The notes under the pieces: generated by a model
Told to the model about the DNA's origin: nothing
The model's database searches: none
Seen by the model: the letters and a program-made list of their open reading frames with translations, nothing else
NCBI GenBank assembly: GCA_963723455.1
Contig: CAVRQM010000005.1
Location: forward strand, 434,001 to 498,000
Direction: 5' to 3'
DNA length: 64,000 nt
From: CAVRQM01 sp963723455
GTDB lineage: Bacteria > Pseudomonadota > Alphaproteobacteria > Acetobacterales > Acetobacteraceae
Program-made: the position numbers and the translations under genes
Shown: piece by piece, positions 11,124 through 18,590 of the stretch
Numbering within the stretch: the first letter of the stretch is position 1
Layout of the letters: each line of letters starts with the position of its first letter

Positions 11124-11953
11124 TGCTGGTCGAGCTGCGCGATCTGCATGTCGGGTTCGCCACCGAACAGGGCATGGCGCAGGCGGTGCGAGGCGTCTCG
11201 TTGCAACTGGGCGCGGAGAAACTCGGCATCGTCGGCGAGAGCGGGTCGGGCAAGTCGCTGACCGCGCGCTCGATCCTGCGGCTGCTGCCACGCGGGGCGC
11301 GGCTGTCGGCCACACGGCTGGCGTTCGACGGCATCGACGTGCTGCGCGCGACCGAGCGCGCGATGCGCGCCATCCGCGGCCGCCGCGCCGGTCTGATCCT
11401 GCAGGATCCGAAGTTTTCGCTCAATCCGGTGATGACCGCCGGCGCGCAGATCGCCGAGGCATGGCGCGCGCACCGACGCCCGGCCGGCCGGCGCGAGGCG
11501 GCGCAGGCGGCGGTGGACCTGCTGGAACAGGTGCAGATCCGCGACCCCGCGCGGGTGGCGGGACAATATCCGCACGAGCTGTCCGGTGGCATGGGGCAGC
11601 GGGTGATGATCGCGATGATGTTGGCGCCCGACCCCGAGCTGCTGATCGCCGACGAGCCGACCAGCGCGCTCGACGCCACGGTCCAGGCGGAGATCCTGCG
11701 GCTGATCGAGGATCTGGTGTCGCGTCGCGGCATGGGGCTGATCCTGATCAGCCACGACCTGCCGCTGGTCGCGCATGTCTGCGACCGGGTCGCGGTGATG
11801 TATCGGGGCCGCATCGTCGAGGAGTTGCCGGGGGCCGACCTGCACCGGGCGCGGCACCCCTACACGCGCGGGCTGATCGGCTGCCTGCCCTCTCTGGCCG
11901 CTCCGACGGAGCGCCTGGCGGTGCTGCGCCGAGATCCGGCCTGGGCAGGCTGA
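11123..11953 (+). CDS. Peptide-type ABC transporter ATPase (DppD-like)
   Basis: First ATP-binding subunit, 276 residues. Walker A GESGSGKS at about residues 38-45, Q-loop ILQDP, ABC signature LSGGMGQR, Walker B LLIADEPTSALD and switch SHDL are all present. The C-terminal HPYTRGLIGCLPSL oligopeptide-family extension places it with DppD/OppD; the usual C-terminal cysteine cluster is short here. It starts at an ATG overlapping the permease stop (TGATG) and hands on to the next ATPase in the same way. Confidence 0.9.
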   Translation: MLVELRDLHVGFATEQGMAQAVRGVSLQLGAEKLGIVGESGSGKSLTARSILRLLPRGARLSATRLAFDGIDVLRATERAMRAIRGRRAGLILQDPKFSLNPVMTAGAQIAEAWRAHRRPAGRREAAQAAVDLLEQVQIRDPARVAGQYPHELSGGMGQRVMIAMMLAPDPELLIADEPTSALDATVQAEILRLIEDLVSRRGMGLILISHDLPLVAHVCDRVAVMYRGRIVEELPGADLHRARHPYTRGLIGCLPSLAAPTERLAVLRRDPAWAG

Positions 11954-12693
11954 TGATTGAGGTGGAGGGATTGCGGGTGCGCTTCGGCGCGGCCGATGCG
12001 GTGCGCGGCGTGTCGTTCGCGGTGCCGCGCGGCGGCAGTTTCGGGCTGGTGGGCGAAAGCGGTTCGGGCAAGTCCAGCGTGCTGCGCGCGCTGGCCGGGC
12101 TGAACCGCGACTGGTCCGGGCGGATGGCGCTGGACGGGGTCGCGCTCGGCCCGGCGCGCGACCGGCGATTCTTCCGGCGCGTGCAGATGGTGTTCCAGGA
12201 TCCGTATGGCGCGCTGCATCCGCGCCAGACCGTGCATCGGGCGCTGGCAGAACCGCTGCGCGTGCACCGGCTGGGCGACATCGACGCGCGCATCGACCGC
12301 GCGCTGGCCGAGGTGGCGCTGCCGGCGGATGCGCGATTCCGCTACCCACACCAGCTATCCGGCGGCCAGCGGCAGCGCGTGGCCATCGCCCGCGCGCTGA
12401 TCGCCGAGCCCGACGTGCTGCTGCTGGACGAGCCGACCAGCGCACTGGATGTCTCGGTGCAGGCGGAGGTGCTGAACCTGCTGGCCGACCTGCGGCGCGA
12501 TCGCGGCCTGACCACCGTGCTGGTCGGGCACAATCTGGCGGTGGTGGCGCATCTGTGCGCCACGATCGGGGTGATGCAGGCGGGCCAGCTGGTCGAGACC
12601 CTGTCCGCCGCCGATCTGCGGGCCGGGCGCATGCGGCATCCGCATACGGCTGCCCTGCGGTCGCTGAGTCTGGAGCTTGAGACTCCTGGCTGA
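11953..12693 (+). CDS. Peptide-type ABC transporter ATPase (DppF-like)
   Basis: Second ATP-binding subunit, 246 residues, with Walker A GESGSGKSS, Q-loop MVFQDPYGALHPRQTV, signature LSGGQRQRVAIARAL, Walker B VLLLDEPTSALD and the DppF-like dimerisation loop (DVSVQAEVLNLL). It is somewhat shorter than the usual 270-330 residues because the C-terminal oligopeptide-family extension is reduced. It is the last gene of the importer operon; 77 bases separate it from the Rrf2 gene. Confidence 0.88.
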   Translation: MIEVEGLRVRFGAADAVRGVSFAVPRGGSFGLVGESGSGKSSVLRALAGLNRDWSGRMALDGVALGPARDRRFFRRVQMVFQDPYGALHPRQTVHRALAEPLRVHRLGDIDARIDRALAEVALPADARFRYPHQLSGGQRQRVAIARALIAEPDVLLLDEPTSALDVSVQAEVLNLLADLRRDRGLTTVLVGHNLAVVAHLCATIGVMQAGQLVETLSAADLRAGRMRHPHTAALRSLSLELETPG

Positions 12694-12770
12694 CATGCGA
12701 CGGCGGTTGTTGCGCCGGCTACGGGCGGACCTACTATGTTCACGGACCGGCGAGGGCGAGACCAGCAGCG

Positions 12771-13235
12771 ATGATGTCGAGCAAGGCGAAATATGCGGTA
12801 CGGGCGGCCGTGCTGCTGGCCGACGCGTACCCCGCCGCAGCCTGGACGCAGACCGCCTCGCTCGCCGAGCACGGCGACATCCCGAAGAAGTTTTTGGAGG
12901 CGATCCTGGTCGAGTTGCGCGACCAGGGCATCGTCACCAGCCGGCGCGGCCCGGGCGGAGGGCATCGGCTGGCGCGCGAGCCGTCCGAGGTGATGGTGGG
13001 CGACATCATCCGGGTGGTGGAGGGCCAGCTGGCGCTGACCCCCTGTTCCAGCAGGCGGCAGTTCCGGGTGTGCGCCGATTGCGTGGACGTCCAATCCTGC
13101 CGGCTGCGCCACGTCATGCTGCAGGCGCGCGACGCGGTCGCGGGCGTGCTTGACGACTGTTCGCTGGCCGATATGAGCGCACCCCCGGCGCACGCCGGCC
13201 GGGCCGAAGTCGCCGTGCCGATCAAGACTTCCTGA
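12771..13235 (+). CDS. Rrf2-family transcriptional regulator, probably of sulfonate/sulfur genes
   Basis: A 154-residue winged-helix Rrf2 regulator (start MMSSKAKYAVRAAVLLAD; IPKKFLEAILVELRDQGIVTSRRG and PGGGHRLA wing). Four cysteines at residues 92, 101, 104 and 110 (spacing C-x8-C-x2-C-x5-C) sit where Rrf2 proteins such as IscR, NsrR and RirA bind an iron-sulfur cluster, so redox, iron or sulfur sensing is plausible. It lies directly upstream of ssuACBD on the same strand. The gap holds a perfect palindrome, which makes it the likely local repressor. That assignment is inference. Confidence 0.85.
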   Translation: MMSSKAKYAVRAAVLLADAYPAAAWTQTASLAEHGDIPKKFLEAILVELRDQGIVTSRRGPGGGHRLAREPSEVMVGDIIRVVEGQLALTPCSSRRQFRVCADCVDVQSCRLRHVMLQARDAVAGVLDDCSLADMSAPPAHAGRAEVAVPIKTS

Positions 13236-13248
13236 ACGGCGGCATGAT

Positions 13249-13271
13249 TTCCCTAGTTGACAAGTAGGGAA
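13249..13271. promoter_or_regulatory. Palindromic operator candidate for the Rrf2 regulator
   Basis: TTCCCTA (13249-13255), nine bases, then TAGGGAA (13265-13271) form a perfect 7-9-7 inverted repeat. Its centre contains TTGACA, so a protein bound here would cover a -35 box. Dyads of about this length that overlap promoters are typical Rrf2-family targets. It sits 13 bases after the rrf2 stop and 41 bases before ssuA. Confidence 0.6.
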
Positions 13272-13287
13272 CACGCCGGCCCATAGT
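13257..13287 (+). promoter_or_regulatory. Candidate sigma-70-type promoter of the ssu operon
   Basis: TTGACA (13257-13262) is a consensus -35 element. A weak -10 candidate, CATAGT (13282-13287), follows at a 19-base spacing. The -35 lies inside the palindrome, which fits repression. The ssuA ribosome site GAGGGG (13302-13307) and its ATG at 13313 lie just downstream. The -10 is poor, so the exact start site is uncertain. Confidence 0.4.
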
Positions 13288-13312
13288 CTGCTCCGCGGCT
13301 TGAGGGGTGGGC

Positions 13313-14281
13313 ATGAACCAAAGCGTGAGGCGATTGCCGGATGGCGTCGGGCGACGCGCCGTTCTGGCATCGGCGGCGGGGCTGGCAGCCAGCTGGCGCC
13401 CGGCGCGCGCGGCGGCCCCGCTGGTGCGCATCGGCATACAGAAATACGGCACCCTGGTCGTGCTGCGCCAGCGCGGCAGCCTGGAGCGTGCGTTGCGCAG
13501 CGCGGGCATAGCGGTCGCCTGGACCGAGTTCCCCGCCGGGCCGCAGATGCTGGAGGCGTTGAACCTGGGCGAGTTGGACTTCGCCACCACCGGCGAAGCG
13601 CCGCCGGTGTTCGCGCAAGCCGCCGGCGCCCCGCTGCTCTATGTCGGCGCAGAGCCGGCCTGCCCCGCGGGCGAGGCGATCGTGGTGCCTGCGGCCTCGC
13701 CGATCCGTGCGGTCTCCGGGCTGCGCGGCAGGCGGGTGGCGCTGAACAAGGGTTCCAACGTCCACTACCTGCTGGTTCAGGCGCTGGCGCGCGCGGGCAT
13801 GACCCCGGCCGACGTGCAACCCGTCTATCTGACTCCGGCCGACGCGCGGGCTGCCTTCGAGCAGGGCGCGGTCGATGCGTGGGCGATCTGGGATCCGTTC
13901 CTGGCCGCGGTGCAGGCGGCATCCGACGCGCGCGTGGTCACCGACGCCGCCGGGTTGGCGCCGAACCGGCAGTTCTTTCTGGCGGCGCGGGATTTCGTGG
14001 TCGCGCATGCGGACCTGGTGCGCGTGATCCTGGCGCAGATCGCCGAGGCGGACCGCTGGGCCTCGGCCAATCGCGCCGAGGTGGCCCGCATCCTTGCGCC
14101 TGGCATGGGCCTGCCGGAGCCGGTGTTGCGCGTCGCGCTGGACCGGCTCGGCTACGGCGTGGGGCCGATGGCGCCGGAGGTGATCGCCGACCAGCAGAAG
14201 ATCGCCGACACGTTCCACGCGTTGCGCCTGATCCCGATCGCGGTATCGGTGCGCGAGGCGGTGTGGTCGGCGCCGGCATGA
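13313..14281 (+). CDS. ssuA: Aliphatic sulfonate ABC transporter substrate-binding protein
   Basis: Periplasmic sulfonate-binding protein of about 322 residues with a twin-arginine-type signal (VGRRAVLASAAGLAASW). The mature part shows the SsuA/TauA-family pattern: VRIGIQKYGTLVVLRQRG, EFPAGPQMLEALNLGELDFATTGEAPP, GRRVALNKGSNVHYLLVQAL and VDAWAIWDPFLAAVQ. The ATG at 13313 is preferred over the in-frame GTG at 13307 because GAGGGG lies at good spacing. First gene of ssuACBD; its stop overlaps the ssuC start (ATGA). Confidence 0.9.
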   Translation: MNQSVRRLPDGVGRRAVLASAAGLAASWRPARAAAPLVRIGIQKYGTLVVLRQRGSLERALRSAGIAVAWTEFPAGPQMLEALNLGELDFATTGEAPPVFAQAAGAPLLYVGAEPACPAGEAIVVPAASPIRAVSGLRGRRVALNKGSNVHYLLVQALARAGMTPADVQPVYLTPADARAAFEQGAVDAWAIWDPFLAAVQAASDARVVTDAAGLAPNRQFFLAARDFVVAHADLVRVILAQIAEADRWASANRAEVARILAPGMGLPEPVLRVALDRLGYGVGPMAPEVIADQQKIADTFHALRLIPIAVSVREAVWSAPA

Positions 14282-15141
14282 GCGGGGCGCTGCGACACGC
14301 CGGCGCGGGCGACCTCGTCTGGCCGTGGGCGCGTCGCGTCGGCGCGCTCCTGCGCGAGTGGGCGCGGCATCACCTGCTGCCCTGGGCGTTGCCGATCGGC
14401 CTGATCCTGCTCTGGCAGGTTGCGGCCGATGCCGGCTGGATCACCCGGCGCACGCTGCCCTCGCCTATAGGCGTGCTCCGCGCGGCCGTCACGCTCGGCG
14501 CCACCGGCGAGCTGTGGCAGGACACGCTCATCAGCTGTCAGCGCGCCGCGCTCGGCTTTCTGATCGGCGGGGGGCTTGGGTTCGCGGCCGGGCTGCTCAA
14601 CGGGCTGTCGCGGACGTCCGAACAGGTGCTGGACACGTCGTTGCAGATGCTGCGCAACATTCCGCATCTGGCGATCATTCCCATGGTGATTCTCTGGTTC
14701 GGCATCGGCGAGAGCGCAAAGGTGTTCCTCGTCGCCATCGGCGTGTTCTTTCCGATCTACCTGAACACCTTTCATGGCATGCGCATGGTCGATCGCGGGT
14801 TGATCGAGATGGGCCGCGTGTATCGGCTCGGCGCCTGGGCGATGTTCTGGCGCGTGCTGCTGCCCGGCGCGATGCCGTCCATCCTGCTCGGCGTGCGCTA
14901 CGGGCTTGGGATCATGTGGTTGACCCTGATCGTGGCCGAGACGATCTCGGCCAGCTCGGGCATCGGCTACATGACGATGAACGCGCGCGAGTTCCTGCAG
15001 ACCGACATCGTGCTGGTGGGGGTGCTGGTCTATGCGCTGCTGGGCAAGGCTGCCGACCTGGCCGCGCGCGCGCTGGAGCGGCGCTGCATCGCCTGGCACG
15101 CGAGCTATCGGCTGCAGGCTGGCGACTCGGGGAGGCGCTGA
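14278..15141 (+). CDS. ssuC: Aliphatic sulfonate ABC transporter permease
   Basis: Inner-membrane permease of 287 residues with about six helices. Conserved SsuC/TauC stretches include LILLWQVAADAGW, RTLPSPIGVLRAAVTL, LQMLRNIPHLAIIPMVILWF and the EAA-type loop GLIEMGRVYRLGAWAMFWRVLLPGA. The start overlaps the ssuA stop. It should partner the SsuB ATPase downstream to import alkanesulfonates during sulfate limitation. Confidence 0.92.
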   Translation: MSGALRHAGAGDLVWPWARRVGALLREWARHHLLPWALPIGLILLWQVAADAGWITRRTLPSPIGVLRAAVTLGATGELWQDTLISCQRAALGFLIGGGLGFAAGLLNGLSRTSEQVLDTSLQMLRNIPHLAIIPMVILWFGIGESAKVFLVAIGVFFPIYLNTFHGMRMVDRGLIEMGRVYRLGAWAMFWRVLLPGAMPSILLGVRYGLGIMWLTLIVAETISASSGIGYMTMNAREFLQTDIVLVGVLVYALLGKAADLAARALERRCIAWHASYRLQAGDSGRR

Positions 15142-15143
15142 GA

Positions 15144-15950
15144 ATGGACGCGCTGGAGGCGGGCATCCTGCTGGATCGCTGGATCGGCCCCGAGACGGAT
15201 GTGCGGATGGATCGCGTTGCCGGACCCGCATCGCGGCCTCGCGGCCTCGCGGTCAGCGCGCGCGGCGTCGGCAAGGCGTTCGCCGACCGGGTGGTGCTGG
15301 ACGCGACGGATCTGGAGATCGAGGCCGGTTCCTTCGTCAGCGTCGTCGGGCGCAGCGGCGAGGGCAAGAGCACGCTGCTGCGACTGCTGAGCGGCTTGGA
15401 TCATGTCGATTCAGGCACGCTGCTGCTGGGCGGCGCGCCGGTGCGTGGCGTGCGGCCGGACGTGACGATCATGTTCCAGGATGCGCGCCTGTTGCCGTGG
15501 CAGAGCGTGCTCGGAAATGTCGGCATCGGACGCGCGGCGGGCTGGCGGGCGAATGCGCGCGCGGCTTTGCGCGAGGTCGGCCTGGACGGGCGCGAGGATG
15601 ACTGGCCCGCGGTGCTGTCCGGCGGGCAGCGGCAGCGCGTGGCCCTGGCGCGCGCGCTGCTGGGACAGCCCGGGCTGCTGCTGCTGGACGAGCCGCTGGG
15701 AGCGCTCGACGCGCTGACCCGGGCGGAGATGCAGCTGCTGCTGGAACGCATCTGGCTGCGCGAGGGGCTGACCGCGATCCTGGTCACGCATGACGTGGCC
15801 GAGGCCGTGGCGCTGTCCGACCGCGTGCTGGTGCTGCGGGCCGGACGGATCGCGCTGGATGTGGCGGTGCGGCTGCCGCGGCCGCGTCGCCGCGCCGACG
15901 CGGACAGCGCGCGCCTGGAGGCGCGCGTGCTGGATGCCTTGCTGGCCTGA
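15144..15950 (+). CDS. ssuB: Aliphatic sulfonate ABC transporter ATP-binding protein
   Basis: ATPase of 268 residues with Walker A GRSGEGKST, Q-loop IMFQDARLLPW (the DARLLPW continuation is typical of nitrate/sulfonate/taurine importers), signature LSGGQRQRVALARAL, Walker B LLLLDEPLGALD and switch VTHDVAEAV. The ATG at 15144 lies two bases after the ssuC stop. A roughly 35-residue N-terminal extension precedes the ABC core, also common in SsuB. Confidence 0.92.
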   Translation: MDALEAGILLDRWIGPETDVRMDRVAGPASRPRGLAVSARGVGKAFADRVVLDATDLEIEAGSFVSVVGRSGEGKSTLLRLLSGLDHVDSGTLLLGGAPVRGVRPDVTIMFQDARLLPWQSVLGNVGIGRAAGWRANARAALREVGLDGREDDWPAVLSGGQRQRVALARALLGQPGLLLLDEPLGALDALTRAEMQLLLERIWLREGLTAILVTHDVAEAVALSDRVLVLRAGRIALDVAVRLPRPRRRADADSARLEARVLDALLA

Positions 15951-15970
15951 TGACAACGGGAGACGCTGCG

Positions 15971-17185
15971 ATGTCCGATACCGCAACGCACGACACGGCC
16001 GCGAGCGAGGCCGACATCCTGTGGTTCCTGCCGACCCATGGCGACGGGCGCCACCTGGCGTCGCGTCGCGGCGCGCGGCACATCACGCTCGACTACCTGA
16101 AGCAGATCGCGCAGGCGGCGGACGATCTCGGTTATTTCGGGATGCTGCTGCCGACCGGGAAATCCTGCGAGGATTCCTGGGTGATCGCCTCGGCGATGGT
16201 GCCGATGACCCGGCGCGTGCGGTTCCTGGTCGCGGTGCGGCCGGGACTGTCCGAGCCGTCGATGACCGCGCGCATGGCGGCCACGCTGGACCGGCTTTCG
16301 GATGGACGGTTGCTGGTCAATGTGGTGGCCGGCGGAGATCCGTCCGAATTGCAAGGCGACGGCGTGTGGCTCGACCATGCGACGCGCTACGAAGCGACCG
16401 CGGAATACCTGACGGTGTGGCGCGCCATGCTGGGCGGCGAGCGGGTCGATTTCGAGGGACGGCATATCCGCGTCAAGGGCGGCAAGCTGCTGTTCCCGCC
16501 GGTGCAGACGCCGCATCCGCCACTCTATTTCGGCGGCTCGTCGGGTGCCGGGCAGGTCGTCGCGGCGGACCATGCGGACGTGTATCTCACCTGGGGCGAG
16601 CCGCCGGCCGATGTCGCCGCCAAGGTCGCCGCCATGCGGGCGGTCGCCGCGTTGCGCGGTCGCAACATCGGCTTCGGCATCCGGCTGCATGTCATCGTCC
16701 GCGAGCGCGCCGCAGATGCCTGGCAGGCGGCGGAGGATCTGATCCGCTATGTCGATGACGAGGCGATCGCCAAGGCGCAGGCGGCCTTCGCGCAGTACAA
16801 TTCGGTCGGCCAGCGCCGGATGGCAGCACTGCATGGCGGTCGCCGCGACCGGCTGGAGATCGCGCCGAACCTGTGGGCCGGCGTCGGGCTGGTGCGCGGC
16901 GGCGCCGGCACCGCGCTGGTCGGCGACCCGCAGACCGTGGCCGAGCGGATGCGCGAGTACATGGCGCTGGGCATCGACCGGTTCATCCTGTCCGGCTACC
17001 CGCATCTGGAGGAGTGCTACCGCGTGGCCGAGCTGCTGTTCCCGCTGCTGCCGTTGCGCGCCAGCACCGGGACGCGCCGCGGGGAGGCGATGAATGCCGG
17101 GCCGTTCGGCGAGATCATCGCCAATGTCGGCGCTCCCGAACGCCGCAATGAGAGCCGGCCTACCCTGCCGCAGGCGGCGGGGTAG
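15971..17185 (+). CDS. ssuD: FMNH2-dependent alkanesulfonate monooxygenase
   Basis: Flavin-dependent luciferase-fold monooxygenase of 404 residues that releases sulfite from alkanesulfonates to give the aldehyde. Family hallmarks are FLPTHGDGRHL near the N-terminus, GMLLPTGKSCEDSW, the LSDGRLLVNVVAGGDPSE segment and YLTWGEPPADV. The ATG at 15971 was chosen for its upstream purine-rich site; an in-frame ATG at 15950 overlaps the ssuB stop. The partner flavin reductase SsuE is not in the window. Convergent with the TauE gene. Confidence 0.92.
   Translation: MSDTATHDTAASEADILWFLPTHGDGRHLASRRGARHITLDYLKQIAQAADDLGYFGMLLPTGKSCEDSWVIASAMVPMTRRVRFLVAVRPGLSEPSMTARMAATLDRLSDGRLLVNVVAGGDPSELQGDGVWLDHATRYEATAEYLTVWRAMLGGERVDFEGRHIRVKGGKLLFPPVQTPHPPLYFGGSSGAGQVVAADHADVYLTWGEPPADVAAKVAAMRAVAALRGRNIGFGIRLHVIVRERAADAWQAAEDLIRYVDDEAIAKAQAAFAQYNSVGQRRMAALHGGRRDRLEIAPNLWAGVGLVRGGAGTALVGDPQTVAERMREYMALGIDRFILSGYPHLEECYRVAELLFPLLPLRASTGTRRGEAMNAGPFGEIIANVGAPERRNESRPTLPQAAG
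17160..17185. terminator. Hairpin at the ssuD 3' end (candidate bidirectional terminator)
   Basis: CTACCCTGCCGC and GCGGCGGGGTAG pair almost perfectly around a very short loop, with the right arm ending in the ssuD TAG stop. The two convergent genes end only five bases apart, so a shared stem-loop here could stop both transcripts. There is no clear U-tract, so intrinsic termination would be weak. Confidence 0.35.
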
Positions 17186-17190
17186 GGCGC

Positions 17191-17979
17191 CTACCAGACC
17201 AGCCGGCTGCCGGCCAGCACCAGCGTCGCCGCGAGGATAGGCCGCAGCACCAAGTCGGGCGTGCGCGCAGCCAGGTAGCTGCCGACCACCACGCCGGGCA
17301 CCGAGCCCACCAGCAGCGAGCCGAGCAGCGGCCAGTTGACGGTGCCCAGCAGCCAGTGCCCGATGCCGGCAACCAGCGTCAGTGGCACCGCGTGCGCAAT
17401 GTCCGAGCCGACGATGCGCGCGGTCGGCAGCCTGGGATACAGCAGCAGCAGCGCGGTGACCCCGAGCGCGCCCGCGCCGACCGAGGTCAGCGACACCAGC
17501 ACCCCCAGCGCCAGGCCGGTCGCCACGGTCAGCGTGGCGACTTGTCGGTCCGACGGCTCGCGCAGCCGGCGCGAGGCGAAGGCGATGATCTGCGGCCGGA
17601 ACAGCAGCGATGCGGCGGTCAGCAGCAACGCCACCCCCAGCACGAGGGAAATGGTGTGGGTCGATGCCTTGGACTGCGCTCCCGAGGCTGCCAGCGCCAG
17701 CAAGGTCGCGATCGCGCCGGGCACGCTGCCGGATGCCAGCCGGCGCACCACGCGCCAGTCGATCGTGTTGCGCCAGCCGTGCATGGCCGTGCCGACCGAC
17801 TTCGTAGCCGCCGCATACAGCAGGTCGGTGCCCACCGCGGTCGCCGGATGGAAGCCGAACAGCAGAACCAGCAGGGGCGTCATCAACGAGCCGCCGCCGA
17901 CGCCGGTCAGGCCGACCAGCATCCCCACCGCCAGGCCGGAAGCAGCATACAAACCATTGATGGGCAACAGAACGTGCAT
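17191..17979 (-). CDS. TauE/SafE-family anion exporter (likely sulfite or sulfonate)
   Basis: Membrane protein of 262 residues with about eight helices. It has the two TauE/SafE repeats, each carrying the G-x-G-G-G-x-L-type motif region (GLTGVGGGSLMTPLLVLLFG and LTSVGAGALGVTALLLL). Proteins of this family export sulfite, sulfoacetate or other sulfur compounds. Its place beside ssuACBD fits disposal of sulfite made by SsuD, or sulfonate movement. This is inference from context. Intact; oriented towards ssuD. Confidence 0.85.
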   Translation of the reverse strand: MHVLLPINGLYAASGLAVGMLVGLTGVGGGSLMTPLLVLLFGFHPATAVGTDLLYAAATKSVGTAMHGWRNTIDWRVVRRLASGSVPGAIATLLALAASGAQSKASTHTISLVLGVALLLTAASLLFRPQIIAFASRRLREPSDRQVATLTVATGLALGVLVSLTSVGAGALGVTALLLLYPRLPTARIVGSDIAHAVPLTLVAGIGHWLLGTVNWPLLGSLLVGSVPGVVVGSYLAARTPDLVLRPILAATLVLAGSRLVW

Positions 17980-18104
17980 CTTGGTCTCCTGACCAGGGTG
18001 ATTGCGCAGTGCCGCGATTTTTGCCTAGCAGCTTTGCGTCCGCTGCTCCAGACGAGGCCCGGCCGCGTCTCCCGAGCTCGTGACCGGCCTGCGTGCGGTT
18101 GGGC

Positions 18105-18134
18105 TTGACCTGTTCTCGTCCGGCATGCGCTAAT
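18105..18134 (+). promoter_or_regulatory. Candidate promoter for the small gene at 18222
   Basis: TTGACC (18105-18110) and GCTAAT (18129-18134) are separated by 18 bases in a locally AT-richer stretch of the 242-base divergent region between the TauE gene and the small ORF. This is the only plausible sigma-70-like pair I see there. Confidence 0.35.
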
Positions 18135-18221
18135 TCCCCATTGCTTAAGTATGGATTTTAGCGATTTCGCCAACGCCTGCCAAGAACGCGGCTTGCCGCA
18201 CGCACAGGAGAGGTTGCGACC

Positions 18222-18527
18222 ATGACAGCACTCAACCGCATCCGGCCATTGAACGCGCCGGCGCAGGTCACTCCCGCCGGACCGGAGCAGGGTTACATCG
18301 TCGTCCGGCCGCGCTGGACGCTGGTGTTCGCCGAAGCCGAGGCGGCCGCGCACGTGGCGCGGACCACCGACGCGCGGGCGCTGCTGCCCAATCGCGCGGC
18401 ATCCCGGCTCCGCTGGCTGGCCCTCAGCGCCGCCGCAGCACGGCCGGTCGCCGCCCTGAGCGCCGGGTCGGGCGGGCGGCGGATGCTGCCGTTTGCCCTG
18501 CGGGCAGCCGCGCAGCAACTCACATAG
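18222..18527 (+). CDS. Hypothetical small protein
   Basis: A 101-residue alanine- and arginine-rich protein preceded by a strong ribosome site (AGGAGAGG, 18206-18213). That site and the upstream promoter-like pair are the main support for it being real. It has no signal peptide, membrane helix or recognised domain. It ends at a long GC-rich hairpin shared with the convergent coiled-coil gene. Function unknown. Confidence 0.55.
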   Translation: MTALNRIRPLNAPAQVTPAGPEQGYIVVRPRWTLVFAEAEAAAHVARTTDARALLPNRAASRLRWLALSAAAARPVAALSAGSGGRRMLPFALRAAAQQLT

Positions 18528-18544
18528 CGCCGCGCGTGTTCGTG

Positions 18545-18590
18545 TGACAGGCCGGCGGCGGCGGAACGGGCCGCCGCCGCCGGCTGTCAG
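18545..18590. terminator. Very long GC-rich hairpin between convergent genes
   Basis: TGACAG plus GCCGGCGGCGGCGG (18545-18564) pairs with CCGCCGCCGCCGGC plus TGTCAG (18571-18590) around a six-base loop, giving about 19 base pairs with a single bulged G. It lies exactly between the 3' ends of the small gene on the plus strand and the coiled-coil gene on the minus strand, whose stop codon is inside the right arm. A bidirectional terminator or 3'-end stabiliser is likely; no U-tract follows. Confidence 0.6.
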
